Below are positions 8,733-16,997 of a stretch of 64,000 bases of DNA, one piece after another (the first letter of the stretch is position 1; each line of letters opens with the position of its first letter). The position numbers and the translations under genes are program-made. Under the pieces are notes generated by a model. The model saw only the letters and a list, made by a program, of their open reading frames with translations. It was not told the DNA's origin and searched no databases. Source of the stretch: Ruegeria sp. HKCCSA071 (lineage in GTDB: Bacteria > Pseudomonadota > Alphaproteobacteria > Rhodobacterales > Rhodobacteraceae); assembly GCF_017872555.1 (NCBI RefSeq), contig NZ_JAEDOX010000001.1, forward strand, positions 1,116,001-1,180,000, given 5' to 3'.

Positions 8733-9107
8733 CATCTCCAGCTCCTGCGTCCCTGATACAGACTTCGCCCTCCCTGATCCGGCGGAACAATTCCCTGTTC
8801 GCACGAGGAAATTCCCTGTTCCACCTTTTAGGGAATTTGCAACATAAACCTCTGAGAAACATACAGTTCTGATAGAAGAAATGACGGAAGTCAGTCCCGG
8901 TTTGCGAATATTCCCTGTAAATTGCAGGTTATCAGGGAAATCCAGCCCAAAGCGACCCCGCTAAAATGCGACACTGAGACTCGCGCCTGAATTGTCCTCT
9001 GAATGTACGGTTTGCTTCGTCTCTGATTGAAAGCGCATGCGCCAACGCGCGGGAATTGCGTAACAATTCCGGATCAGAAAATACAACTGAAGTGAGACAG
9101 GTATGAG
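8733..9107. other. Gene-free stretch between the recombinase and tRNA-Ser
   Basis: The first 210 bases hold the CAGGGAA/TTCCCTG repeat tract described separately. The remaining part up to the tRNA 3' end shows no gene with a start signal. An open frame crossing the tRNA on the minus strand is spurious. Confidence 0.6.
8750..8941. repeat. Tract of TTCCCTG/CAGGGAA direct and inverted repeats
   Basis: Copies of a TCCCTG core occur at 8750, 8771, 8792, 8813 and 8912 on the plus strand, and an inverted CAGGGAAA at 8933-8940. Two are nearly identical (AATTCCCTGTTC at 8789 and 8810). AAATTCCCT (8809-8817) pairs perfectly with AGGGAATTT (8830-8838) across 12 bases, and TTCCCTG (8911-8917) pairs with CAGGGAA (8933-8939) across 15. 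Spacing is irregular, so this is not CRISPR. The position directly after the recombinase suggests a recombinase or accessory-protein binding site, an att end, or a structured RNA. Confidence 0.7.
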
Positions 9108-9197
9108 TGGCGGGGAGACAGGGATTCGAACCCTGGGGACGCTCTCACGCCCAACGGTTTTCAAGACCGCCGCATTCGACCACTCTGCCACCTCCCC
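9108..9197 (-). tRNA. tRNA-Ser(UGA)
   Basis: The minus strand folds as a class II tRNA of 90 bases including encoded CCA. The acceptor stem GGGGAGG pairs with TCTCCCC (one G-U), the anticodon loop is CTTGAAA with anticodon TGA, there is a long variable arm (TGGGCGTGAGAGCGTCCCC), and the T arm contains GGTTCGAATCC. The discriminator is G. It lies about 170 bases beyond the repeat tract. tRNA genes are common integration sites, but mainly for tyrosine integrases, and no duplicated 3' fragment was seen. Confidence 0.95.
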
Positions 9198-9399
9198 GTC
9201 GAAGGCAGGGTCTAAGCGCAAGTTCGGCCAGAGGCAAGTCGAAATCGGGATTTCTTGCCGAAGCCCGCGCAGCGGTCTTTCCATGACTCTTCAGCCGCGT
9301 TATGATCCCCGAAATAGACCGAAACAGGCTGGCAAGCAGAACCAGCAGACCGGCAGCGGGGTTCCGAGAACGAGACCCCTTCAGGCAAGGGATAAGCAG

Positions 9400-10683
9400 A
9401 TGAAGCGAGCGATCATGACACGCCCGGGACCGAAACGGTTGGCGTATCTGGCGTTGACTTTGACAGTTCTGAGCGGGTGTGAGGATATTCTTCAAGAGGC
9501 TGAAAAACCTGAAGAAAACTCAAACAAAACTGAACTCCTTCCCGAGGTGGCCTCGGGCTCGCAGCGTGACGTCGAAGCCCCCGAGGTTTTTCAGGTCACC
9601 GAAGCAGGGCTTTGGGATGGCAGGCCCTCGCTGGGCGGTATCTGGGTTGCCTACCCGGAAGTATCCCAGCCCGAGCGTGTCGTGATTACGAACACTGCAA
9701 ACAACAAGTCCGTAACAGGGGCCCTGTTCCGACGTGAACGCAACCTGCCCGGCCCAGCGATTCAGGTTTCATCTGCGGCTGCGGAACAGCTCGGAATGCT
9801 GGCGGGCGCGCCGACAAAGGTCAGTGTCGTCGCCCTACGCCGTGAAACTGTAAAGGAATCGCAACCAGAGGACGCGCCCAAACCGGAAGACGAGGCGACG
9901 GATACGGCTGCGGTGTCGGACGCCGCGGCCACCGACGCCCCATCCGCGGCAAATACCGAAAAACCGGCCAAGCCGAAATGGTGGCAAAAGAAGGCGCCAG
10001 CAGCAGCAGCCGGTACAGCAGTAGTCGCGGCGGAAGCGGAAAGTTCTGCCAACGAGGCGACCGAAGGTTCGGAAACGACCACCGATGCGGCGGCAGCCGC
10101 TGAGGATCCGGCAGAGCCCGCTGAAAAGAAACCGGCCAAGCGGAAGTGGTGGCAGAAAAAAGAGCCAGCAGCAGCAGCGGCTGCGGGAGCCACCGTGGCT
10201 GCGGCGGGTGCAGCAACAGGCGGTGCTGATGTGGCCGCAGATGTTGCGGCAGCCGCAGCTACACCAGCGTTGTCAGATGCGCCCGTCGAGGCCCCCGCTG
10301 AAAAGCCTGCAAAACGGAAGTGGTGGCAAAAGAAAGACCCCGCTGAAATCACCGAAACACCACTAGACCCCATCGAAGGCGCAGCATCCGCGATTGACGC
10401 GACCGAAGCGGTTCCGGCCGCAGCGGCAGCGACAGGCGCTGCGTCGTCGCTGAGCAAACCATTTGTGCAGATCGGCACATTCAGCGTCGAAGCAAATGCG
10501 AATACTGCTGCTGAGAAAGTGCGCCGGAATGGCATGTCGACTGTTGTGCGGGAACTGAAAACCGAAAACAAAACAGTATGGCGGGTCCTGGTTGGCCCTG
10601 CCGCAACCCGGGCCGAACGCAAAGCCATTCAAAAAGATGTAAAGGATCTTGGTTTCAAAGATGCGTTCACCGTGTCCGACTAA
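9400..10683 (+). CDS. SPOR-domain lipoprotein with repeated WWQKK motifs
   Basis: The product has 427 residues. The ATG at 9400 has AAGGG nine bases upstream. An N-terminal signal ends in a lipobox (LSGC, Cys27). A folded region follows (about 60-155), then a long Ala/Glu-rich low-complexity region holding three copies of a KPAKxKWWQKK(A/E/D)PA motif about 58 residues apart. The C-terminal 80 residues are a SPOR domain (PFVQIGTFSVEANANTAAEKVR..), which binds septal denuded glycan strands. It lies 17 bases before a D,D-carboxypeptidase gene, so it is probably an envelope or division protein working with it, comparable in plan to RlpA or other SPOR lipoproteins. The regularly spaced aromatic-basic motifs are unusual. 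Confidence 0.8.
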   Translation: MKRAIMTRPGPKRLAYLALTLTVLSGCEDILQEAEKPEENSNKTELLPEVASGSQRDVEAPEVFQVTEAGLWDGRPSLGGIWVAYPEVSQPERVVITNTANNKSVTGALFRRERNLPGPAIQVSSAAAEQLGMLAGAPTKVSVVALRRETVKESQPEDAPKPEDEATDTAAVSDAAATDAPSAANTEKPAKPKWWQKKAPAAAAGTAVVAAEAESSANEATEGSETTTDAAAAAEDPAEPAEKKPAKRKWWQKKEPAAAAAAGATVAAAGAATGGADVAADVAAAAATPALSDAPVEAPAEKPAKRKWWQKKDPAEITETPLDPIEGAASAIDATEAVPAAAAATGAASSLSKPFVQIGTFSVEANANTAAEKVRRNGMSTVVRELKTENKTVWRVLVGPAATRAERKAIQKDVKDLGFKDAFTVSD

Positions 10684-10700
10684 ATACAAGGAGGCATAAG

Positions 10701-11867
10701 ATGCTATCCTCATTGCGAACTTCTGTTCTGGCCATTGGGCTTACCGTGCTGGCAATTCCGGCTCAGGCTTTTGATACATCTGCCCGCGCAGCTTATGTGA
10801 TCGATCAATCCACCGGTACGGTGCTTTTGGCAAAAGACTCCGATCAGCCCTTGCCGCCTGCATCCATGTCCAAGCTCATGACGCTGTATGTAGCTTTCGA
10901 AGCGCTGCGTGACGGCAGATTGACGCTGGACGAAACCCTGCCCGTGTCCGAACACGCGATGAGCTATGGCGGCTCGACCATGTTTCTGAACACGCAGGAT
11001 CGGGTTCGGGTCGAAGACCTGCTGCGCGGCATCATCGTCCTGTCAGGCAATGACGCCTGCGTGGTGCTCGCCGAGGCGCTGAGCCCTGACGGCACAGAGG
11101 CCGGGTTTGCCCGATATATGACCCAACGCGCCAAGCAGATGGGTATGAACAACTCGAACTTTGCGAATTCGAATGGGTGGCCTGCCGCCGGACATATGAT
11201 GTCGGTTCATGACCTGGCGGTTCTGGCCGACAGGTTGATTACCGACTTCCCTGAATATTACCCCCTGTTTTCAGAAGAGGTATTCGAATTCGATGGCCGT
11301 GCGCCGTCGAATGCCCGCAACCGCAACCCGTTGCTGAAACTGAGCATCGGCGCGGATGGCCTGAAAACCGGCCACACGCAGGAGGCCGGATACGGCCTGG
11401 TCGGCTCCGCCAAACAAGGCGACCGGCGTGTCATCTTTGTCCTCAGCGGGCTGGACAGCACCGGCCAACGGGCAGAGGAGGCTGAGGCCGTGGTTAACTG
11501 GTCGTTTCGAAATTTTGTCGAGAGGACAGTTGCCAACGCGGAAACGCCGATAGCCGAAGCCAAGCTGTGGATGGGCGAGAAAAAGACCGTAGGTCTTGTC
11601 CCTGACGGCGATCTGACGGTTCTGTTTCCGGTTCTGGGGACACAGAACGTCAAGGCCGAAGTTGTGTATCAGGGTCCCGTCAATGCTCCGGTCAAGAAAG
11701 GCCAGCAACTGGCCGAGCTTGTCATCAAGCCTGAAGGATTGCCTGAAATACGACGTCCGCTGGTGGCGGCGGAAGACGTTGCAGTTGGCGGATTTGTCGT
11801 GCGTATGCTGACTGTTGGCGGCATTGTTCTGAAAGACGTGATCAATAACCCGCTGGAGTCGATGTGA
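10701..11867 (+). CDS. dacC: D-alanyl-D-alanine carboxypeptidase (PBP5/6 type)
   Basis: The product has 388 residues, starting at the ATG after an AAGGAGG site, with a signal peptide (cleavage near AQA-FDT). All three penicillin-binding motifs are present: SMSK with the nucleophilic Ser, SGN, and KTG (LKTGHTQEAG). The C-terminal beta domain follows, and the end looks like a weak amphipathic membrane anchor. The enzyme trims the terminal D-Ala of peptidoglycan pentapeptides in the periplasm. Its stop overlaps the tmk start by four bases. The exact paralogue (dacA, dacC or dacD) cannot be settled. Confidence 0.9.
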   Translation: MLSSLRTSVLAIGLTVLAIPAQAFDTSARAAYVIDQSTGTVLLAKDSDQPLPPASMSKLMTLYVAFEALRDGRLTLDETLPVSEHAMSYGGSTMFLNTQDRVRVEDLLRGIIVLSGNDACVVLAEALSPDGTEAGFARYMTQRAKQMGMNNSNFANSNGWPAAGHMMSVHDLAVLADRLITDFPEYYPLFSEEVFEFDGRAPSNARNRNPLLKLSIGADGLKTGHTQEAGYGLVGSAKQGDRRVIFVLSGLDSTGQRAEEAEAVVNWSFRNFVERTVANAETPIAEAKLWMGEKKTVGLVPDGDLTVLFPVLGTQNVKAEVVYQGPVNAPVKKGQQLAELVIKPEGLPEIRRPLVAAEDVAVGGFVVRMLTVGGIVLKDVINNPLESM

Positions 11868-12490
11868 CCAAGGCGGGGTTATTTCTGACTTTCGAAGGCA
11901 TTGACGGATCAGGCAAGTCAACTCAGGCGCGGAAGCTGGCGGATCAACTGCGCGCGCAGGGTCATGAGGTCATTTTGACGCGTGAACCGGGCGGCTCTCC
12001 TGGCGCGGAAGAAATCCGCAGCCTGGTTTTGGAAGGTGATCCCGACCGCTGGTCGGCCGAGACGGAAATCCTGCTGTTCACGGCCGCCCGCCGCGACCAT
12101 CTGGAACGTACGATCGAACCCGCGCTTGCCGCAGGGCAAGTGGTAATCTGCGACCGCTTTGCCGACAGCACACGCATGTATCAGGGCCTGTCGCGGGGCG
12201 ACCTGCGCGGCCTTGTTGATCAGCTGCACAGCCTGATGATCAAGCGCGAGCCGGACTTGACTCTGCTGATCGACATGGACCCCGATACCGGCCTGTCCCG
12301 CGCCAAGGGACGGCAAGGCGCGGAAGAACGGTTCGAAGATTTCGGCCCGGACTTGCAAAAGAAGATGCGGGCGGGCTTTCTGGCACTGGCCCATGAGTTT
12401 TCCGACCGTTTCCGCATTGTGGATGGCAACCGGGACATGGACAGCGTTGCACAGGATGTGACAGAAATCGTCCAGGCTGCTTTGCGATAG
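11864..12490 (+). CDS. tmk: Thymidylate kinase
   Basis: The product has 208 residues, starting with GTG inside the carboxypeptidase stop. The P-loop EGIDGSGKST lies at residues 11-20, the DRF substrate-binding motif in VICDRFADSTRMYQG, and the lid in RAKGRQGAEERFEDFG. It phosphorylates dTMP to dTDP in the cytoplasm. Length and motifs are normal for the family, and tmk directly followed by holB is a widespread arrangement. Confidence 0.96.
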   Translation: MTKAGLFLTFEGIDGSGKSTQARKLADQLRAQGHEVILTREPGGSPGAEEIRSLVLEGDPDRWSAETEILLFTAARRDHLERTIEPALAAGQVVICDRFADSTRMYQGLSRGDLRGLVDQLHSLMIKREPDLTLLIDMDPDTGLSRAKGRQGAEERFEDFGPDLQKKMRAGFLALAHEFSDRFRIVDGNRDMDSVAQDVTEIVQAALR

Positions 12491-12493
12491 ACG

Positions 12494-13615
12494 ATGAATG
12501 ACGAAATCCCCTCTCCGGATCAAGTGCCCGGTGCGCCGCATCCCCGCGAGACCGTCCGGCTTTTTGGTCAGGATGCGGCAGAACAGGCGTTTCTGACCGC
12601 CTATAACTCGGACCGCCTGCACCACGGCTGGTTGCTGACCGGGCCGCGTGGCGTCGGCAAGGCGACGTTGGCCTGGCGGATTGCGCGGTTTTTGCTGGCA
12701 ACACCTTTGGCAGACGACGGAGGGCTGTTTGGCGCGCCGCCACCGCCAGAGACGCTCGACATTGATCCCGACCACCCTGTGTCACGTCGCATACTGGCCG
12801 GGGCCGAGCCGGGATTGGCCACAATAGCCCGGTCGCTGAATGATCAGGGGCGGCTGCGCAACGAAATCATTGTAGATGACATCCGAAAACTGGGAAAGTT
12901 CTTTGGCCTGTCCTCTGCCGATGGTGGGCGCCGGGTCGTAATCGTGGATTCAGCGGATGAGATGAATGTCAGCGCCGCCAACGCGTTACTGAAGATGTTA
13001 GAAGAACCTCCGGCGCGTACAACCCTTTTGCTGGTGTCGCACCAACCCTCGCGCTTGCTGCCAACTATCCGTTCTCGTTGCCGCACCCTACGTCTGGACC
13101 CCCTGAGTGCCGGGGATATGCAGGACGCGCTGTCGCAAACCGGGACGACCTTACCAGCGCAACCCGAACATCTGGCTTCTTTGGCCGCTGGCTCGGTCGG
13201 GGGCGCGGTTCGCCTGATCAATCTTGGTGGGCTTGAAATCTATGCCGAGCTGATTGCCATTCTGGGTACCCTGCCCCGCCTTGACCGCCAGCGCGCACTG
13301 GCCCTGGCCGAGGCTGCGGCCCAACGTGGCGCAGCCGAGCGCTTTGATCTGCTGCTGACACTGATCGATGTTGCCTTGTCTCGGCTGGCCCTGACCGGGG
13401 CAACCGGCGCACCGCCGACCTCTGAGGCCGCCCCGAATGAAGCGGAAACGCTGGCCAGACTGTCAAATTCTTCGGATCAGGCCCGTCGCTGGGCCGAAGT
13501 CGCCGCGACAATCACAGCCCGCGCGCGACATGGCCAGGCGGTGAACCTTGACCCTGCCGCTCTGGTCCTAGATACGGTGTTCAAGATACAGGAAACCGCC
13601 GGCCAGGTCAGATGA
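12494..13615 (+). CDS. holB: DNA polymerase III delta' subunit
   Basis: The product has 373 residues. This is an AAA+ clamp-loader subunit with Walker A GPRGVGKAT (residues 50-58), Walker B VVIVDSADEM and the RSRC sensor region. The four-cysteine zinc module found in E. coli delta' is not visible. With delta, gamma/tau and beta it loads the sliding clamp. The stop overlaps the tatD start (ATGA), and tmk-holB-tatD is a conserved neighbourhood. Confidence 0.93.
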   Translation: MNDEIPSPDQVPGAPHPRETVRLFGQDAAEQAFLTAYNSDRLHHGWLLTGPRGVGKATLAWRIARFLLATPLADDGGLFGAPPPPETLDIDPDHPVSRRILAGAEPGLATIARSLNDQGRLRNEIIVDDIRKLGKFFGLSSADGGRRVVIVDSADEMNVSAANALLKMLEEPPARTTLLLVSHQPSRLLPTIRSRCRTLRLDPLSAGDMQDALSQTGTTLPAQPEHLASLAAGSVGGAVRLINLGGLEIYAELIAILGTLPRLDRQRALALAEAAAQRGAAERFDLLLTLIDVALSRLALTGATGAPPTSEAAPNEAETLARLSNSSDQARRWAEVAATITARARHGQAVNLDPAALVLDTVFKIQETAGQVR

Positions 13616-14418
13616 GCGACATCCCCCAGATCACCGACAGTCATTGCCATCTGGACTTCCCGGATTTTGACGGTCAGTTGGACGACATCATCTCGCGCGC
13701 GGCTGACGCTGGCGTGACCCGGATGGTGACGATTTGCACCAAACTGCGCAATGAACCCGCAGTCCGTGCAATTGCCGAAGCCCATGCACCGGTATTCTAC
13801 GCCGCAGGCACCCACCCGATGAGCGCCGCAGACGAGCCTATGGTCTCGGTCGATGAACTGGTCGCGTTGGCACAGCACCCGAAATTTGTGGGCATCGGCG
13901 AATCCGGTCTGGATTACCACTATACTGCCGACAGCGCTGAGCTTCAGATGCAATCCCTGCGCATTCATATCGAGGCTGCCCAGCGCACTGGGTTGCCTTT
14001 GATCATTCATGCCCGCGCCGCAGACGACGATATGGCCCGAATTCTGGCCGAAGAGTATTGCAATGCGCCTTATTCCTGCGTGATGCACTGTTTTTCGTCC
14101 TCGGCCGAGTTGGCCAAAGCCGCGCTGGATCTGGGATTTTATCTGTCCATGTCCGGCATTGCGGCCTTTCCCAAAAGCCACGAGTTGCGCGACATTTTCG
14201 CAAGCGCGCCGGTGGATCGCATTCTGGTGGAAACCGACGCGCCCTATCTGGCGCCGCCCCCTTATCGTGGCAAGCGAAACGAACCGGCTTATACCGCGCA
14301 TACAGCCCGAAAAGGGGCCGAACTGTTCGGGCTGGAGTATCCGGCTTTTGCCGCCCAAACTCAGGCGAATTTTGACCGGCTGTTCAGCAAGGCGGCAACG
14401 TACAGGGCCGCTGCATGA
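13612..14418 (+). CDS. tatD: TatD-family metal-dependent deoxyribonuclease
   Basis: The product has 268 residues. The metal ligands are visible: HxH in DSHCHLDF (residues 11 and 13), Glu in GIGESGLDYHY, His in VMHCFS, and Asp in VETDAPYLAPPP. Family members are 3'-5' exonucleases with roles in DNA repair; the YcfH-type paralogue usually lies beside holB as here. It overlaps its neighbours by four bases on both sides. Confidence 0.92.
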   Translation: MSDIPQITDSHCHLDFPDFDGQLDDIISRAADAGVTRMVTICTKLRNEPAVRAIAEAHAPVFYAAGTHPMSAADEPMVSVDELVALAQHPKFVGIGESGLDYHYTADSAELQMQSLRIHIEAAQRTGLPLIIHARAADDDMARILAEEYCNAPYSCVMHCFSSSAELAKAALDLGFYLSMSGIAAFPKSHELRDIFASAPVDRILVETDAPYLAPPPYRGKRNEPAYTAHTARKGAELFGLEYPAFAAQTQANFDRLFSKAATYRAAA

Positions 14419-15233
14419 CCGAATTGCGATTTACCATTCTGGGCTGCGGATCGTCGGGCGGTGTACCCCGGTTGGGTGGTCACTGGGGTGCTTGCGATCC
14501 TGCAAACCCCAGGAACATTCGCCGGCGCTGTTCCTTGCTTGTTGAGCGTGACGGCCCCGGCGGCAGAACCTCCGTGTTGATTGACACAACCCCGGATATG
14601 CGCAGCCAGTTGCTGGACACGGGCACCGGGCGGCTTGATGGTGTGGTCTATACCCACTCTCACGCGGATCATGTCCATGGGATCGACGACCTGCGCATGA
14701 TCGTGTTCAACATGAAAACCCGCGTTCCGGTCTGGGCTGATGGTGATACCCAGAACGCTCTGCTGGGGCGGTTTGGATACGCCTTCATACAACCCGAAGG
14801 GTCACCTTATCCTCCGATCCTCGACCTCAAGTCCATTGACGGGCCGTTCGAAATCGAAGGGCCCGGAGGACCGATTCCGTTTCGTCCATTCAAGGTCAAT
14901 CACGGCTCGATAGATTCTCTGGGCTTTCGAATGGGGCAGCTCGCCTATTTGCCGGATGTTGCCGAAATTTACGACGAGGCATGGCCTGAAATGGAAGGGT
15001 TGGAATATCTCATCATCGACGCCCTACGCCGAAGCCCACATCCCACACATGCACATCTGGAAAAAACGCTTGAGTGGATTGAGAAGCTGCAACCAAATCA
15101 GGCGATACTGACCAACATGCATATCGATCTTGACTATGCGACTGTCGATGCGGAAACGCCGGACAATATCACCCCCGCCTATGACGGGATGGTGATACAT
15201 CACGCGTTTCAGACCCCTGTTTCTTTTGCATAA
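14415..15233 (+). CDS. MBL-fold metallo-hydrolase (PhnP-like phosphodiesterase family)
   Basis: The product has 272 residues. It starts with a beta-strand ILGCGSSGGVPR typical of PhnP/RNase Z-like phosphodiesterases and has the metal motif THSHADHVHGID. The late His lies in ILTNMHIDLDY and the region RSPHPTHAHLEKTLEW is characteristic of this subgroup. The ATGA overlap with tatD puts it in the same operon. The substrate is unknown; activity on cyclic ribose phosphates is known for PhnP only. Confidence 0.88.
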   Translation: MTELRFTILGCGSSGGVPRLGGHWGACDPANPRNIRRRCSLLVERDGPGGRTSVLIDTTPDMRSQLLDTGTGRLDGVVYTHSHADHVHGIDDLRMIVFNMKTRVPVWADGDTQNALLGRFGYAFIQPEGSPYPPILDLKSIDGPFEIEGPGGPIPFRPFKVNHGSIDSLGFRMGQLAYLPDVAEIYDEAWPEMEGLEYLIIDALRRSPHPTHAHLEKTLEWIEKLQPNQAILTNMHIDLDYATVDAETPDNITPAYDGMVIHHAFQTPVSFA

Positions 15234-15266
15234 GATATCGCAACATGGCCGTTGCACGGGGGCCAA

Positions 15267-16199
15267 ATGCTGCAAAGCCTGATTGACGTCATTCTTCCTG
15301 TCTTTCTTGTGATCGGCGCCGGTTACACGGCAACACGAACAGGATATTTCAAAGAATACCATGTCGACGGGCTGATGAGATTTACTCAAGGGTTCGCGAT
15401 CCCATGCCTATTGTTTCTTGCCATCGCGCATCTGGACCTCAGCGCCAGTTTCGATCCCCGGCTTTTGGCAAGTTTCTATTCCGCCGCCGCCCTGTGTTTC
15501 ATCACTGGCCTTTTTGGTGCGCGCATCCTTTTCGGCCGCGAATGGGAAGACTGCGTGGCAATCGGGTTTTGTTGCCTGTTCTCTAACTCGGTTCTGCTGG
15601 GATTGCCGATTACTGAACGCGCTTATGGTCCCGAGAACCTGACAGGTAATTATGCGATTATCGCCTTCCATTCCCCCTTTTGTTACGGCGTGGGGATCAC
15701 TGTGATGGAGGTTGTCCGCAATCGCGGAAACGGTGGCGTACGCATGGCGCGTTCCGTTCTGTCCGCAATGTTCAAGAACGCGCTGATCCTTGGTATTGCA
15801 CTGGGATTCGTGGTTAATCTGTCCGGGTTGGCCATCCCGGCTGTGGTGGACGAAGCCCTTGGTCTGATCACGCGGGCCGCCCTGCCCGGCGCCCTGTTTG
15901 CACTGGGCGGGGTACTAGTCAAATACAAACCCGAAGGTGATCTGCGCACCATCGCCTTTGTTTGCGCAATCTCGTTGATGCTGCATCCCAGCCTTTTGTG
16001 GGCATTCGGCAAGTCCACGGGGCTGCCACAGGATCTGTTCCGCTCGGGCGTGTTGAACGCGGCGATGGCGCCGGGGTTCAACGCCTATATCTTTGCAAAC
16101 ATGTATGGCCGCGCCAAGCGGGTGGCAGCTTCGGCTGTTCTCATTGGGACAGCCACATCCATTCTGACTGTCTGGCTTTGGCTAACGGTTCTGGGCTAA
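15267..16199 (+). CDS. AEC-family (auxin efflux carrier type) transporter
   Basis: The product has 310 residues. The ATG at 15267 is preferred over a TTG at 15252 because of the GGGGG run upstream and the immediate first membrane helix (LIDVILPVFLVIGAGYTATR). About ten hydrophobic segments and the family's GLPI and NAAMAPGFNAYIFA elements near helices 4 and 9 are visible. AEC proteins export or import organic acids and similar solutes; the substrate is not predictable. Confidence 0.85.
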   Translation: MLQSLIDVILPVFLVIGAGYTATRTGYFKEYHVDGLMRFTQGFAIPCLLFLAIAHLDLSASFDPRLLASFYSAAALCFITGLFGARILFGREWEDCVAIGFCCLFSNSVLLGLPITERAYGPENLTGNYAIIAFHSPFCYGVGITVMEVVRNRGNGGVRMARSVLSAMFKNALILGIALGFVVNLSGLAIPAVVDEALGLITRAALPGALFALGGVLVKYKPEGDLRTIAFVCAISLMLHPSLLWAFGKSTGLPQDLFRSGVLNAAMAPGFNAYIFANMYGRAKRVAASAVLIGTATSILTVWLWLTVLG

Positions 16200-16260
16200 C
16201 TGTAGTGTTGACTTCGGTTCGTACAGAGACACCTAACGCATATCGTGTCAGGAGATCCAA

Positions 16261-16959
16261 ATGCCACATGCCATCATCGTCGCTCATGGCCAGCCGTCCG
16301 ATCCGGAACCGGCCGAGGCTGCCCTGGCTGCATTTGCGGCTACAGTCGACGCCCTGACCGAGCATGTAACGGTGCATTCAGCAACTCTGGCCGCGCCCGG
16401 CGCGTTCGAGGCTAAGCTGAACAGCCTGCCGGAGAACACGGTCATCTATCCGCTTTTCATGGCAAATGGGTGGTTTGTCACCAGCGCTTTGCCCAAGCGG
16501 TTAGGGGATCACAAAGCGCGCATCCTGGACCCATTGGGTGTTGACCCAGAGCTACCGGAATTGACCGCGCACGCCCTGCAATCTGAGTTGTCCGTAAGAA
16601 ATTGGGTAACTGCGTCAACCGATCTGGTCATTGCTGCACATGGGTCGGGGCGTAGCCGAAACCCGTCAGCCGTGGCACTGAATTTCGCATCTCAACTTGA
16701 GGAAATGCTGGTTTTCAAATCTGTCCGCGTTGGGTTTGTTGAAGAGCCACCATCCATTTCCGATGCCGCTACCGGCACGGGGGCTCAGGCGCTGTGCCTT
16801 CCGTTCTTTGCCTGCACCGGGGGGCACGCAGTAGACGACGTGCCCGCCGGATTGAGCCAAGCAGGGTTCAAAGGCGTTCTGCTGCCAGTGGTTGGGGAAC
16901 TGCCACCCATCCGGCACCAGATTGCCAAGCAGGTAACAAAGGCCGTTCAGCTCGCGTGA
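16261..16959 (+). CDS. CbiX/SirB-type chelatase domain protein
   Basis: The product has 232 residues with AGGAGA eight bases upstream. It contains two chelatase-fold halves, each led by an AHG motif (VAHGQPSDPEP at the start, AAHGSGRSR near residue 126). Short CbiX proteins insert Co or Fe into sirohydrochlorin-type tetrapyrroles. The usual downstream histidine of the active site is not clearly placed in the first half, so the metal and substrate remain open. No cobalamin or siroheme genes are adjacent. Confidence 0.75.
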   Translation: MPHAIIVAHGQPSDPEPAEAALAAFAATVDALTEHVTVHSATLAAPGAFEAKLNSLPENTVIYPLFMANGWFVTSALPKRLGDHKARILDPLGVDPELPELTAHALQSELSVRNWVTASTDLVIAAHGSGRSRNPSAVALNFASQLEEMLVFKSVRVGFVEEPPSISDAATGTGAQALCLPFFACTGGHAVDDVPAGLSQAGFKGVLLPVVGELPPIRHQIAKQVTKAVQLA

Positions 16960-16997
16960 TAATTTGCTGAGATCTTTGACCCGGAAACAGGCAAAAC

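Larger units (their letters stand above)
2678..8941. mobile_element. Compact integrative element or phage-satellite-like cassette
   Basis: Six genes form two divergent operons around a 448-base control region. To the left are ParB/methyltransferase, DUF5681 protein and large terminase. To the right are DUF3489, DUF2924 and a large serine recombinase, followed by CAGGGAA-type repeats (8750-8941). A complete terminase together with a recombinase argues for mobility and packaging. The absence of portal, capsid, tail, replication and lysis genes argues against a full prophage. Ends are set by gene content and the repeat tract; no flanking att duplication could be identified by eye, so true boundaries may differ by hundreds of bases and might include the caspase gene. 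Confidence 0.6.

Noticed and set aside
8750-8941. CRISPR-like array
   Set aside because: Repeat units are only 7-11 bases, in both orientations, with irregular spacing and no cas genes.
9108-9197. tRNA-Ser as the attachment site of the cassette
   Set aside because: Large serine recombinases rarely use tRNA genes, and no second copy of the tRNA 3' end was seen at the left side of the cassette.
8961-9284. Minus-strand open frame of 107 codons across the tRNA-Ser
   Set aside because: It reads through the tRNA gene; the protein-like middle part is translated tRNA sequence, a common artefact.
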